A stretch of 64,000 nt of DNA from Collinsella sp. An307 (GTDB lineage Bacteria; Actinomycetota; Coriobacteriia; Coriobacteriales; Coriobacteriaceae): assembly GCF_002161805.1 (NCBI RefSeq), contig NZ_NFIP01000011.1:20781-84780 (forward strand), written 5' to 3'. How positions within the stretch are numbered: position 1 is the first letter of the stretch; the number at the start of each line of letters is the position of its first letter. This document shows, in pieces, positions 49,212 to 58,413 of the stretch. The notes below the pieces were generated by a model. The model made no database searches. It was not told the origin of the DNA and saw nothing but the letters and a program-made list of their open reading frames with translations. The translations under genes and the position numbers were made by a program.

Positions 49212-50357
49212 TCATTCCCCCTTCCCGATCACGACGTCATTTCCGACGACGGCGGTGTCCTTCGTAGTATCGACGCTGCCGAGCTTGACGCCCTCTTCGA
49301 CGACGGCGTTCTCACCCAGGATCGCGCGGCTCACATGCGCACCGTTCTTAACGACGGCGCCGGGCAGCAGCACGGAGTCCTCGACGATGGCGCGGTCGCC
49401 GACCACGCAGTCGGTGGAGATGATGGAGTGGCGCACGGTGCCCATGATCTTGCAGCCGTTGGCGACGAGCGAGTCGTCGACGCGACCGTCGGGGCCGATG
49501 TAGTGCGGCGGGCGAGTCGAGTCGTTCGACATAATGGGATGCTTGGTGTCGAAGAGGTCGAACTCGGGGTTCTCGCCGAGCAGGTCCATCGAGGTCTCGT
49601 GATAGCTCGCGATGGTGCCGACGTCCTTCCAGAAGCCGTTGTACTCGTGGACGAACAGGCGCTTGCCGTCAGCGAGGGCCTTGGGGATGATGTCGTTGCC
49701 AAAGTCGTGGCTCGAGCGCTGGTTGATGGCGTCCTCCTCGAGGGCGTTCACGAGGAAGTCATAGGAGAACACGTAGATGCCCATGGAGGCGAGGTTCGAA
49801 TCGGGCTGCTCGGGCTTCTCGGTGAACTTGGTGACCTGATGATCCTCATTGGTCGTGAGGATGCCAAAGCGGCTCGCGTCCTCCCACGGCACCGGCATGA
49901 CCGCGATGGTGAGGTCGGCGTTGTTGGTGATGTGGGTGGCGAGCATTTCGCGGTAGTCCATGCGATAGAGCGCGTCGCCCGAGAGGATGAGGACGTACTC
50001 GGGGTGATGGGACTTGATGTAGTCGAGGTTCTGCGTCACGGCGTCAGCGGTGCCGGCATACCAGGCGCCGCCCTCCTGCGTGGCGTAGGGCGGGAGGATA
50101 GAGACGCCCGCGCCGATCTCGTTGAGGTCCCAGCCGCGGCCCGAGCCTACGTACTCGTGAAGCTGGTAGGGACGGTACTGCGTCAGAACGCCGACCGTGT
50201 CGATACCAGAGTTAGCGCAGTTGGACAGCGTAAAGTCAATGATGCGGTACTTGCCGCCGAATGAGACGGCTGGTTTGGCGATCTTAGCGGTGAGCGCCCC
50301 CAACCTGCTGCCCTGCCCCCCGGCGAGGAGCATCGCGATGCATTGCTTTCTACTCAT
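49212..50357 (-). CDS. glgC: Glucose-1-phosphate adenylyltransferase, catalytic subunit
   Basis: Makes ADP-glucose, the glycogen precursor. A 381-residue protein with the intact nucleotide loop [40 protein letters not shown], the GTADAVTQN motif, [10 protein letters not shown] (metal-binding Asp) and a hexapeptide beta-helix C-terminus ([21 protein letters not shown]...). ATG 50357 is preceded by AAGGAGAAC. It lies between glgP and glgD; a perfect hairpin precedes its leader. Confidence 0.95.
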   Translation of the reverse strand: MSRKQCIAMLLAGGQGSRLGALTAKIAKPAVSFGGKYRIIDFTLSNCANSGIDTVGVLTQYRPYQLHEYVGSGRGWDLNEIGAGVSILPPYATQEGGAWYAGTADAVTQNLDYIKSHHPEYVLILSGDALYRMDYREMLATHITNNADLTIAVMPVPWEDASRFGILTTNEDHQVTKFTEKPEQPDSNLASMGIYVFSYDFLVNALEEDAINQRSSHDFGNDIIPKALADGKRLFVHEYNGFWKDVGTIASYHETSMDLLGENPEFDLFDTKHPIMSNDSTRPPHYIGPDGRVDDSLVANGCKIMGTVRHSIISTDCVVGDRAIVEDSVLLPGAVVKNGAHVSRAILGENAVVEEGVKLGSVDTTKDTAVVGNDVVIGKGE

Positions 50358-50405
50358 CGATGTTCTCCTTCAAAATCCCTGAACCCTATAGACCTTGCTA
50401 TCGAG

Positions 50406-50430
50406 CGGGGCGGACGGTGAGTCCGCCCCG
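50406..50430. terminator. Stem-loop between glgP and glgC
   Basis: Ten-base perfect arms CGGGGCGGAC/GTCCGCCCCG with a five-base loop in the 118-bp gap. No T-tract follows in the minus direction. Together with the hairpins before glgA and the fusion gene, it suggests segmental transcript processing across the operon. Confidence 0.5.
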
Positions 50431-50475
50431 TGGATGCCTTTATGGGGATGCGCCGTCGTGCAATGACGCGATCCG

Positions 50476-52902
50476 TTACGCGTGCCAGATCTCGTCGCGG
50501 TACTCGCGGATGGTGCGGTCGGACGAGAACCAGCCCGAAGACGCGGTGTTCATGAGCGCACGGCGGTTCCAGCTCTTGCGGTCCGCATAGCTGGCGGTGA
50601 GCTCCTCCCACGCGTCAACGTAGGAGCGGAAGTCCTTCATGACAAAGTCATGATCGTTTCCGCTCATAAGCTCATTATGGATGCTTTCGAAGTCACCCGA
50701 GAGATGAGCAAACGTGTTATCGGTGAGTTCGTCAATAACGCGCCCTAAACGGTCACGGTCGCTGTTGTACATATCCCATGCGAAGTGCATATGGCTTGCA
50801 CGGAGCTCGTCGACCTCGGGTGCGGTGAGACCAAAGATCTTCTCGTTCTCGATACCGGCGAGGTTCACGATCTCGATGTTGGCGCCGTCCATCGTGCCGA
50901 GCGTGAGCGCGCCGTTCATCATGAGCTTCATGTTCGAGGTGCCCGAGGCCTCCATACCGGCCGTGGAGATCTGCTCGGAGATTTCGGCGGCGGGGTAGAT
51001 GAGCTGGGCGTTCGACACGCGGAAGTTGGGGATGAAGCAGACCTTCATGACCTCGTTCACACGCGGGTCGTTGTTGATGACGTCGGCGACCGAGTTGATG
51101 AGGCGGATGGTCTCCTTGGCAAACGCGTAGCTCGACGCGGCCTTGCCCGAGAAGATGAAGGTGGTGGGCGCCACGCGGAAGTTGGGGTCGGCGAGGCGGC
51201 GGTTGTAGATATCCATCACCTTGAAGATGTTCAGGAGCTGGCGCTTGTAGGCGTGGAAGCGCTTCACCTGGACGTCGAAGATCGAGTTGGGGTCGATGTC
51301 GAGGCCGCACTCGCGCTTGACGTACTTGGCGAGGCGCACCTTGTTGGCACGCTTGGCCTCGCCCACACGCTCGAGGAACGCCGGGTCGTCGGCAAAGTCC
51401 TTGAGCTTCTCGAGCTCGGCGGCGTCATCGAGCCAGCCGGTGCCGATGGCTTCGTTGATGAGCTTGGTGTAGGAGGGGTTCGCCTCGGCGAGGAAGCGAC
51501 GGTGCGAGATGCCGTTGGTCTTGTTGTTGAACTTCTGCGGCGTGAGCTCATAGAACTGCTTCAGCGTCTCGCGCTCGAGGATGTCGGTGTGGATCTTGGC
51601 CACGCCGTTGACGGAGTGCGAGCAGATGACCGAGAGGTTCGCCATGCGGACCTCGCCGTCCCAGAGGATGGCGGTCTTGCGCAGACGGTTCTGCCAGTCC
51701 TCGGAGGTGCGATCGAAGCTGTCGCTGTAGCGGCGGTTGATCTCGTCGATGATCTGGTAGACGCGCGGCAGCAGCTTGGAGAACGTGGAGATGGGCCACT
51801 TCTCGAGCGCCTCGGGGAGGATGGTGTGGTTGGTGTAGGAGATGGTGTTGGTCACGATCTTCCACGCCGTGTCCCACTCGAGCCCCTTCTCGTCCATGAG
51901 GATGCGCATGAGCTCGGGGCCGCACATGGCCGGGTGCGTGTCGTTGGTGTGGATGGCGACGTAGTCGGGCAGCTGCTCCCAGTTAGCGCCAAAGTCCTTC
52001 TCAAAGGTGTCGAGCAGGCTGTAGATGCCCGCGGAGACGAAGAGGTACTCCTGCTTGAGGCGCAGAAGACGCCCGTGCTCGCCGGCGTCGTTGGGGTAGA
52101 GGATGGCGGAGATCGCCTCGGCCTCGGCGCGGTGCGCGTCGGCACCGGCGTAGTCGCCGCGGTTGAAGGCCTCGAGGTCGAACTGCTCCTCGACGGGCTC
52201 GGCGCTCCAGACGCGGAGCTTGTTGACGGTCTCGCCGCCGTAGCCCACCACGGGAATGTCATAGGGGACCGCGAGGACGTCCTGGGTGCCCTCGGTATGG
52301 AAGACCATGCGGCCATCCTCCTCCACGCCCACGACGTGACCGCCAAAGCCGATGCGCACGGCGCGGTCGGGGCGGCGGACCTCCCAGGGGTAGCCGTGGG
52401 AGAGCCACTCGTCGGTCGTCTCATGCTGGGCACCGTTCACGATCTCCTGCTTGAAGAGGCCGTAGCGGTAGCGCATGCCGTTGCCGTAGCCGGCGATGCC
52501 CTCATGGGCCATCGAGTCGAGGAAACACGCCGCAAGACGGCCGAGGCCGCCGTTGCCGAGCGCGGGATCGGGCTCAAATTCGCAGAGCTCGTCGAGGTCG
52601 GCACCGAGGTCGGCGAGGCCCTCCTTGACGATGTCGCGCACACCGAGGTTCAGCAGGTAGTTGTCGAGCAAGCGACCGATGAGGAACTCGATGGAGAAGT
52701 AGTAGACGCGCTTCTTCTTCTCGGTAGAGACGCGCTTCTCGGTATCGGTCTGGATGGCGCGGGCACGCCCGGCGATGAGCTTTGCCAGCGCGGTGAAGCG
52801 GTCGAGATCGCTCGTCTTCTCAAAGGGCTTGCCAGAGAGGGACATGATCGAGGCCTTGTAGCCCTCGATGAACTCCTCTTTGCTGTCGAAGATCTTATTC
52901 AT
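50476..52902 (-). CDS. glgP: Glycogen phosphorylase
   Basis: Releases glucose-1-phosphate from glycogen with pyridoxal phosphate. An 808-residue GT35 enzyme with the N-terminal YFSIEFLIGR, LGNGGLGRLAACFLDSMA, THTNDTHPAMC-type active-site region (IHTNDTHPAMCGPELMRI), and the PLP region EASGTSNMKLMMNGALTLGTMDGANIEI with the PLP-binding Lys. ATG 52902 is used, with AAAGGA upstream; the 25-codon longer reading has no support. It sits next to glgB in the cluster. Confidence 0.95.
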   Translation of the reverse strand: MNKIFDSKEEFIEGYKASIMSLSGKPFEKTSDLDRFTALAKLIAGRARAIQTDTEKRVSTEKKKRVYYFSIEFLIGRLLDNYLLNLGVRDIVKEGLADLGADLDELCEFEPDPALGNGGLGRLAACFLDSMAHEGIAGYGNGMRYRYGLFKQEIVNGAQHETTDEWLSHGYPWEVRRPDRAVRIGFGGHVVGVEEDGRMVFHTEGTQDVLAVPYDIPVVGYGGETVNKLRVWSAEPVEEQFDLEAFNRGDYAGADAHRAEAEAISAILYPNDAGEHGRLLRLKQEYLFVSAGIYSLLDTFEKDFGANWEQLPDYVAIHTNDTHPAMCGPELMRILMDEKGLEWDTAWKIVTNTISYTNHTILPEALEKWPISTFSKLLPRVYQIIDEINRRYSDSFDRTSEDWQNRLRKTAILWDGEVRMANLSVICSHSVNGVAKIHTDILERETLKQFYELTPQKFNNKTNGISHRRFLAEANPSYTKLINEAIGTGWLDDAAELEKLKDFADDPAFLERVGEAKRANKVRLAKYVKRECGLDIDPNSIFDVQVKRFHAYKRQLLNIFKVMDIYNRRLADPNFRVAPTTFIFSGKAASSYAFAKETIRLINSVADVINNDPRVNEVMKVCFIPNFRVSNAQLIYPAAEISEQISTAGMEASGTSNMKLMMNGALTLGTMDGANIEIVNLAGIENEKIFGLTAPEVDELRASHMHFAWDMYNSDRDRLGRVIDELTDNTFAHLSGDFESIHNELMSGNDHDFVMKDFRSYVDAWEELTASYADRKSWNRRALMNTASSGWFSSDRTIREYRDEIWHA

Positions 52903-52986
52903 GGGGTCCTTTCTGTCGGCTGACGCCGAGTTGCTAGGCGAACACAACTTTTCCATTATCGCGCAAATCGGGTTCATGGTAAAACG

Positions 52987-55203
52987 TTACGCCTTCGTTT
53001 TCCGGTCAGCGGCAGCGTCCTTGGCGGCACGCGGCTTCGAGGTGGTCTTTTTGGCAGCGGGATTGGCGGTGGTCTTGGCAGCTGCCCTCGTGGTGGCCTT
53101 GGCAGCGGGCTTTTTCTTGGGCTTCGGCGGCACGTAGGAGCTCTTGCCGATGCGCTTCAGCACGATGCCCGAGAGGCCGGGGAGCGCGAGCGTGATGGAG
53201 TTGTCGCAGCCGTTCCACGGATAGGGCTCGCTCGAGCACACGGCGCCCTTGAGCTTGTCGAGCATGTAGCCGCTGCCGCCGAACTCCGGCTTGTCAGAGT
53301 TGAAGATGACCTGCCAGTCGCCCTCGCGCGGCACACCCATGCGGAAGGTTTCGTACGACGCCGGATCGAAGTTGATGATCACGATGACGTCGTCCTTCTT
53401 CTTGCTGCCGTGGCGCGTGAAGGAGATGATCGACTGCTCGTTGTTGTCCGGGTCGATCCAGGTGAAGCCGTCTTCGGTGTAGGCGTTCTCCCAGAACGCG
53501 GGCTCAGAGAGATAGAGGTGGTTGAGCGCACGCACGAACTCGCGATGGTTGCGGTGCGCGTCGAACTCGTCGGCGAGGAACCACTCAAGCGACTCGTAGT
53601 AGCGCCACTCGATGAAGGGTGCGATCTCGTTGCCCATGAAGTTGAGCTGCGCGCCGGGGTGGGCCATCTGGTAGAAGGCGAGGGTGCGGAGCCCCGCGAA
53701 CTGGCGCCACTGGTCACCGGGCATGCGGCCCATGAGCGAGCACTTGCCGTTCACGACCTCGTCGTGGGAGAGCGGCAGGACAAAGTTCTCGTTGAAGGCG
53801 TACATGAGCGAGAACGTGAGGAGCCGGTGCGCGCCCGGGCGCCACGGGAAGTCGGTCTGCATATAGTGCAGGGTGTCGTTCATCCAGCCCATGTCCCACT
53901 TGTAGTGGAAGCCGAGTCCGCCCTCCTCGGGAGGATAGGTGACGAGCGGCCAGGCGGTGGATTCCTCGGCGATCATCATGACGTCGGGGAACTCGCGGCC
54001 TACGGCGCAGTTGACCTGGCGGATGAAGGCGGAGGCGTCGAGGTCCTCCTCGGTGCCGTACTTGTTGAACTTCTTCTGTCCGGGGTCGTCGACGCCAAAG
54101 TTCAGGTAGAGCATGCTCGACACGCCGTCCATGCGGATACCGTCGGCGTGGAACATCTCGAGCCAGAAGAGGGCGTTAGAGACAAGGAAGCTGCGCACCT
54201 CGCCGCGACCGAAGTCGAACTTATGGGTGCCCCAGTTGGGATGGATCTCGCGCTCGTAGAGCATCTTGCCGTTAAACGTTGCGAGGCCCTCGGCGTTGGC
54301 GCAGAAGCCGCCCGGCACCCAGTCCAGGATCACGCCGATACCCGCCTTATGGCAGCTCTCGATGAAGTGCATGAACTGCTTGGGCGTGCCGTAACGCGCG
54401 GTGGCGGCAAAGTAGCCGGTCGGCTGATAGCCCCAGGACCCGTCGAAGGGATGCTCCATCACGGGCAGGATCTCGATATGGGTGTAGCCCATGTCGCGCA
54501 CGTACTCAACGAGCTCGGTCGAGAGATCGTCATAGGTGTAGTAGGTGCCGCGCTGCGCGGGGAACGGGTCGCCCGGGCCCGGGTAGTTGCCGTTCTCGTC
54601 CGGTTCGCCCTGCGGATCGTTGCCGTGGCGGCGCCAGCTGCCCAAGTGCACCTCGTAGATGTTGAGGGGCTGCTTCATGTGGTCGCGGCGCGCGCGGTTG
54701 CGCATCCAGACGCCGTCTTTCCAGTCATACCCGGTGATATCCATGAGGCGGGATGCCGTGCCGGGGACGTTCTCGGCAAAGAAGCCGTAGGGGTCGGCCT
54801 TGTAAAGAAGCGTGCCGTCCTGCGTCTCAATCACATACTTATAGAGCTCACCTTCCGGCAGGCGGGGGACAAAGCCCTGCCAGACACCGCTATGAGCGAG
54901 CTGCTCGAGGGGGTTGGCACAAGAATCCCAGCCGTTGAAGTCGCCCACGACATGGACGCTCTTAACATCGGGTGCCCATACGGCAAAGTGCCAGCCGGGC
55001 TCACCGTTCTGCTCGTCGGGGTGGGCGCCGAGCTTCTCCCAGCTGCGCAGCCAGGTGCCGTTGGCAAACATGTAAAGGTCGTCCTCGGTGATGATGAGGA
55101 GCGGTTTTTCCTCCTTTGCCTTGGTGCGGCGGGTCCGGCGCACGGGCTTTTGCGTGGTTGCGGTTGCAGTGGCGGTATCGGGTGCTTCTGGCTTCTTTTC
55201 CAC
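52987..55203 (-). CDS. glgB: 1,4-alpha-glucan branching enzyme with basic N- and C-terminal tails
   Basis: Creates alpha-1,6 branches in glycogen. A 738-residue GH13 protein: CBM48 (about residues 60-150), then the barrel with ILDWVPGGF, GIRMDGVSSMLYLNFG (nucleophile Asp), MMIAEESTAWP (acid Glu) and LPLSHDEVVNGK. The start is GTG 55203, set by GAGGGGAAG seven bases before. It carries a basic KPVRRTRRTKAK segment at the N-terminus and a final 45 residues of Lys/Ala/Pro type (KPKKKPAAKATTRAAAK), resembling the much longer GlgA tail. It is the first gene of the cluster. Confidence 0.95.
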   Translation of the reverse strand: MEKKPEAPDTATATATTQKPVRRTRRTKAKEEKPLLIITEDDLYMFANGTWLRSWEKLGAHPDEQNGEPGWHFAVWAPDVKSVHVVGDFNGWDSCANPLEQLAHSGVWQGFVPRLPEGELYKYVIETQDGTLLYKADPYGFFAENVPGTASRLMDITGYDWKDGVWMRNRARRDHMKQPLNIYEVHLGSWRRHGNDPQGEPDENGNYPGPGDPFPAQRGTYYTYDDLSTELVEYVRDMGYTHIEILPVMEHPFDGSWGYQPTGYFAATARYGTPKQFMHFIESCHKAGIGVILDWVPGGFCANAEGLATFNGKMLYEREIHPNWGTHKFDFGRGEVRSFLVSNALFWLEMFHADGIRMDGVSSMLYLNFGVDDPGQKKFNKYGTEEDLDASAFIRQVNCAVGREFPDVMMIAEESTAWPLVTYPPEEGGLGFHYKWDMGWMNDTLHYMQTDFPWRPGAHRLLTFSLMYAFNENFVLPLSHDEVVNGKCSLMGRMPGDQWRQFAGLRTLAFYQMAHPGAQLNFMGNEIAPFIEWRYYESLEWFLADEFDAHRNHREFVRALNHLYLSEPAFWENAYTEDGFTWIDPDNNEQSIISFTRHGSKKKDDVIVIINFDPASYETFRMGVPREGDWQVIFNSDKPEFGGSGYMLDKLKGAVCSSEPYPWNGCDNSITLALPGLSGIVLKRIGKSSYVPPKPKKKPAAKATTRAAAKTTANPAAKKTTSKPRAAKDAAADRKTKA

Positions 55204-55541
55204 GAGGCACTTCCCCTCGACAGCGCGACGCGCATGCGCATCGCGAACCGATAGATACTGGATGGGGGCGGGAGCGTCCGGGGGTATGTCCTATGCCCTC
55301 GTGCGCTCTTGCGGTGAAAGCCCATACCAAAACAAGCATACCATTCGGCCGATTTTGTCTATCACCTAAGTCAGGGGATGGTAGCTATGGGTTCGTAAGC
55401 GTTTTATATGTCCGTACAAGCGATGGCTGGCTTGACGGTTGGCGGGGGAGTGTCAACGGAAGTTGGCTCCTACGGGCTCCCGCACGGCCTGTCCGTCCGC
55501 TATTTGCTACCATGCACGGGAGCAGAAACGAGGAGGCAGCA

Positions 55542-56255
55542 ATGACAGAGGCCCGCGACATCGCGACACACGTTCCCGAGACCGTTCTTTTGGTGGGCGG
55601 CTCGCCGGAGCCGTCCTCGTCCGCCACGGTAAGACGCGCTGCGGTTGGCTGCACCCGCGTGGTCGCTATCGACCGCGGGCTCGATGCGCTCACCTCTGCG
55701 GGCCTTACGTGCGATCTGTTCTGCGGCGACGGTGATTCGGTGGGGGAGCGAGGCGCGCGCGAGGTCGAGCGCGCCGAGCGTCGGATGCCGGACGCCCCGT
55801 TTGCCGTCGTGCGTTATAACCCCCATAAAGACGATACCGACCTGGGCCTTGCGCTCGGCGAGATCGAGCGGCGCTGGCCCGGGGCCCGCGTGCGCACCAC
55901 GTGCTTTGCGGGCGGCAATCCCGACCATCTTCTCGGTGTGCTCGGCCGCCTTGCCGCGTTTCGCCGCTCCGATGCGGCGGGTGCCAACGCTCCCGTTGAG
56001 CTTGTGGAGGACGGGTTCGAGGGGCGCGTGCTCCAGGCTGGCGGCACGTGGGAGATGGACGGTGCTCAGGGCAGGCGCTTCTCGTTCATGGTGCTCTCGC
56101 CCCATGCGTGCGTTTCAGAGGTCGGTATGCGATGGGAGCTCGACCACCATCGGGTGGAGCTTCTCGACGACCTGGGCATCTCCAATGTGATAGAAGCGGA
56201 CACGGCGCGCATCAGCTGCCATGAGGGGACCGTTGGCTGCTGGCTATTTAGCTGA
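55542..56255 (+). CDS. thiN: Thiamine pyrophosphokinase
   Basis: Transfers pyrophosphate from ATP to thiamine. A 237-residue protein with VVAIDRGLDALTSAGLTCDLFCGDGDSV (nucleotide-binding GDxDS motif), KDDTDLGLAL, and CFAGGNPDHLLG with the conserved Asp-His, followed by a C-terminal beta domain (LSPHACVSEVGMRWEL). ATG 55542 follows AGGAGG at 55531-55536. The open frame extends upstream to 55116 but that part has no supporting start. No thiamine riboswitch is visible. Confidence 0.9.
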   Translation: MTEARDIATHVPETVLLVGGSPEPSSSATVRRAAVGCTRVVAIDRGLDALTSAGLTCDLFCGDGDSVGERGAREVERAERRMPDAPFAVVRYNPHKDDTDLGLALGEIERRWPGARVRTTCFAGGNPDHLLGVLGRLAAFRRSDAAGANAPVELVEDGFEGRVLQAGGTWEMDGAQGRRFSFMVLSPHACVSEVGMRWELDHHRVELLDDLGISNVIEADTARISCHEGTVGCWLFS

Positions 56256-56373
56256 GCCGGGCGCGTCGTTAAAGATTGCACGCGGGTAACGGCCCGCCTC
56301 GGCGTGCGCGGCGTCGCTCCGTTGGGGTAAGCTTTTGCAACATGTGATTAACTGTCTGCGAAAGCGAGGAGCC

Positions 56374-57654
56374 ATGGACCAGCATATCGGAACGGTATGT
56401 GTGCAAGGCGGATATCGACCCGGCGACGGTGAGCCGCGTCAGGTGCCCATCTACCAGTCGACGACATGGAAGTACGACACCTCGGAGCACATGGGTCGCC
56501 TGTTCGACCTCGAGGAGTCGGGCTACTTCTATACGCGTCTGCAGAACCCCACCAACGATGCCGTGGCAGCAAAGATTGCCGAGCTTGAGGGCGGTACGGC
56601 TGCTATGCTCACGAGCTCCGGCCAGGCGGCGAACTTCTTTGCGGTCTTTAACATCGCCGGCGCGGGCGATCATATCGTCGCGAGCTCGGCCATCTATGGC
56701 GGTACGTTCAACCTGCTTGCCCACACGCTTGAGCGCATGGGCATAAGCTGCACCTTTGTTGCGCCCGACTGCACGAATGAGGAGCTTGAGGGTGCATTCA
56801 GGCCCAACACGAAGGCGGTCTTTGGTGAGACCATCGCCAACCCCGCCCTCGACGTGCTCGATATTGAGCGCTTCGCCACGGCAGCGCACGCCCACGGCGT
56901 GCCGCTGATTGTTGACAACACGTTCCCGACACCCGTCATGTGCCGACCCATCGAGTGGGGCGCCGACATCGTGACGCACTCGACCACCAAGTACATGGAC
57001 GGTCACGGTGCCGCCGTGGGCGGCGCTATCGTCGACTCCGGCAACTTTGACTGGGACGCGCATGCGGACAAGTTCCCGGGCCTCACTACGCCCGATGAGA
57101 CCTACCACGGTGTGGTCTACACCGAGAAGTTCGGTCAGGCGGGCGCCTTCATCACCAAGGCGACCTCGCAGCTCATGCGCGACCTGGGCAGCATCCAGAG
57201 TCCCCAGAACGCGTTCCTTTTGAACGTGGGTCTTGAAAGCCTTCACGTGCGCATGCCGCGCCATTGCGCCAACGGTCAGGCCATGGCCGAGTTCTTGCAC
57301 GACCACCCCAAGATTCGCTTCGTCAAGTATCCAGGGCTCCCCGACGATCCGTGGTACGACCTTGCGCAGAAGTACCTTCCCAACGGCTCGTGCGGCGTAG
57401 TGAGCTTTGGCTTTACGGGCGGTCGCGCCGCTGCGGAGCAGTTCATGAAGAGCCTGCATGTCGCGCAGATCGCTACTCACGTGGCGGATGCGCGCACCTG
57501 CGTGCTGCATCCCGCTAACGCCACGCATCGCCAGATGAACGACGAGGAGCTCGCTGCCGCGGGTATCGCGCCCGATATGGTGCGCCTCTCGTGCGGCCTC
57601 GAAGACACCGAGGACCTCATCGCCGACGTTGCCCAGGCGCTCGAGACGGTATAG
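56374..57654 (+). CDS. metY: O-acetylhomoserine sulfhydrylase (Cys/Met metabolism PLP enzyme)
   Basis: Makes homocysteine from O-acetylhomoserine and sulfide. A 426-residue PLP enzyme with QVPIYQSTTWKY, YTRLQNPTNDA, the cofactor stacking region SSGQAANFFA, IVDNTFPTPVMCRPIEWGADIV and the PLP-lysine motif THSTTKYMDGHG, then the long MetY-type insert GNFDWDAHADKFPGLTTPDETYHG. This insert and the length favour MetY over MetB/MetC. ATG 56374 follows GAGGAG. Confidence 0.93.
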   Translation: MDQHIGTVCVQGGYRPGDGEPRQVPIYQSTTWKYDTSEHMGRLFDLEESGYFYTRLQNPTNDAVAAKIAELEGGTAAMLTSSGQAANFFAVFNIAGAGDHIVASSAIYGGTFNLLAHTLERMGISCTFVAPDCTNEELEGAFRPNTKAVFGETIANPALDVLDIERFATAAHAHGVPLIVDNTFPTPVMCRPIEWGADIVTHSTTKYMDGHGAAVGGAIVDSGNFDWDAHADKFPGLTTPDETYHGVVYTEKFGQAGAFITKATSQLMRDLGSIQSPQNAFLLNVGLESLHVRMPRHCANGQAMAEFLHDHPKIRFVKYPGLPDDPWYDLAQKYLPNGSCGVVSFGFTGGRAAAEQFMKSLHVAQIATHVADARTCVLHPANATHRQMNDEELAAAGIAPDMVRLSCGLEDTEDLIADVAQALETV

Positions 57655-57662
57655 CGGTTTTT

Positions 57663-57810
57663 CAGGTATTCAACAATCTTGGGGCTTGCGCACGAGTAAC
57701 GAGACAAGAAAAGCCCCCTGCCTGTTCTGTTTTCGCAGATAGGCAGGGGGCTTCTCTCTGAGTCAGGAACGCTGTACTTGGGCGTACCCGCAAAGATTGT
57801 TGAATAGTTG
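57663..57810. mobile_element. MITE-like element, copy B (148 bp)
   Basis: Left end GTATTCAACAATCTT (57666-57680) and right end AAGATTGTTGAATA (57793-57806), extendable to 16 of 18 matching bases. The ends match those of the element at 9444-9570, but the interior differs. It fills the space between the convergent metY and mscL genes and contains their terminator. Confidence 0.55.
57711..57753. terminator. Bidirectional terminator of metY and mscL
   Basis: Perfect 13-base arms AAGCCCCCTGCCT (57711-57723) and AGGCAGGGGGCTT (57741-57753). TTCTCTCT follows on the plus strand, and TTTTCTTG on the minus strand. It lies within the repeat element. Confidence 0.8.
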
Positions 57811-57814
57811 AAAA

Positions 57815-58282
57815 CTACTCGGCGGGGTTCTCGTAACCCTCGAGCTTGGCGGTGCAGTGCGGACAACGCGTAGCGTCGTCGGCGATCTCCTGCTTGCAGT
57901 ACGGGCAGGTGCGCGGCTCGGGAGCGGCCTCCTCCTCGGCCTTCTTGGCGAGGCCGGCCTTCGCGGCGGCGAGGTTCTTGAGGTCGTTCAGCGTGTTCAT
58001 GCCCTTCACGATAGCGAAGACCGCGACGGCGGTGATCAGGAAGCTGATGACCGCGGAGATGAAGGCGCCGAAGTCGATCGTCTGACCGTTGAGCACGAGC
58101 GCCATGCCCTTGACCTCGGGGTTGCCACCGGTCGCGGAGATGAGCGGCTGGATGAGGTTGGTGACAAGAGCGTTCACCACCGAAGTGAACGCGCCACCGA
58201 TGATGACACCGACGGCGAGGTCGACGACGTTACCGCGACTGATGAACTCGATGAATTCCTGAGCAATGTTTTTCTTTGCCAT
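57815..58282 (-). CDS. mscL: Large-conductance mechanosensitive channel with C-terminal zinc ribbon
   Basis: Emergency osmotic release channel. The MscL part (residues 1-100) has EFIEFISRGNVVDLAVGVIIGGAFTSVVNALVTNLIQPLIS (TM1) and a second helix ISAVISFLITAVAVFAIVKGMN (TM2). The cytoplasmic end is not the usual short helix alone: after a charged helix it carries CPYCKQEIADDATRCPHC (about residues 125-142), a four-Cys zinc ribbon. At 155 residues it is about 20 longer than typical. Start ATG 58282 follows a GGGGG/AAAGGG site. Confidence 0.93.
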   Translation of the reverse strand: MAKKNIAQEFIEFISRGNVVDLAVGVIIGGAFTSVVNALVTNLIQPLISATGGNPEVKGMALVLNGQTIDFGAFISAVISFLITAVAVFAIVKGMNTLNDLKNLAAAKAGLAKKAEEEAAPEPRTCPYCKQEIADDATRCPHCTAKLEGYENPAE

Positions 58283-58413
58283 AATGGCCCCCTTTCACTC
58301 GAGCTCGCCATAGTAGCGGAAAGTTCCTAAGATGCAGATACCTTAACGGAACTTTGAAACGACTCCATAACTAGGGGAGAGGAGTTGTTAGGGGAGCGCG
58401 CCGGACAGGTGCG

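Noticed and set aside
50785..52923. Plus-strand open frame of 712 codons over glgP
   Set aside because: Shadow of glycogen phosphorylase with repetitive Val/Gly/Asp composition produced by codon bias.
55204..55541. TPP riboswitch or longer N-terminus for thiN
   Set aside because: No thi-box sequence is visible, and the upstream open frame is in the glgB leader region without a start site.
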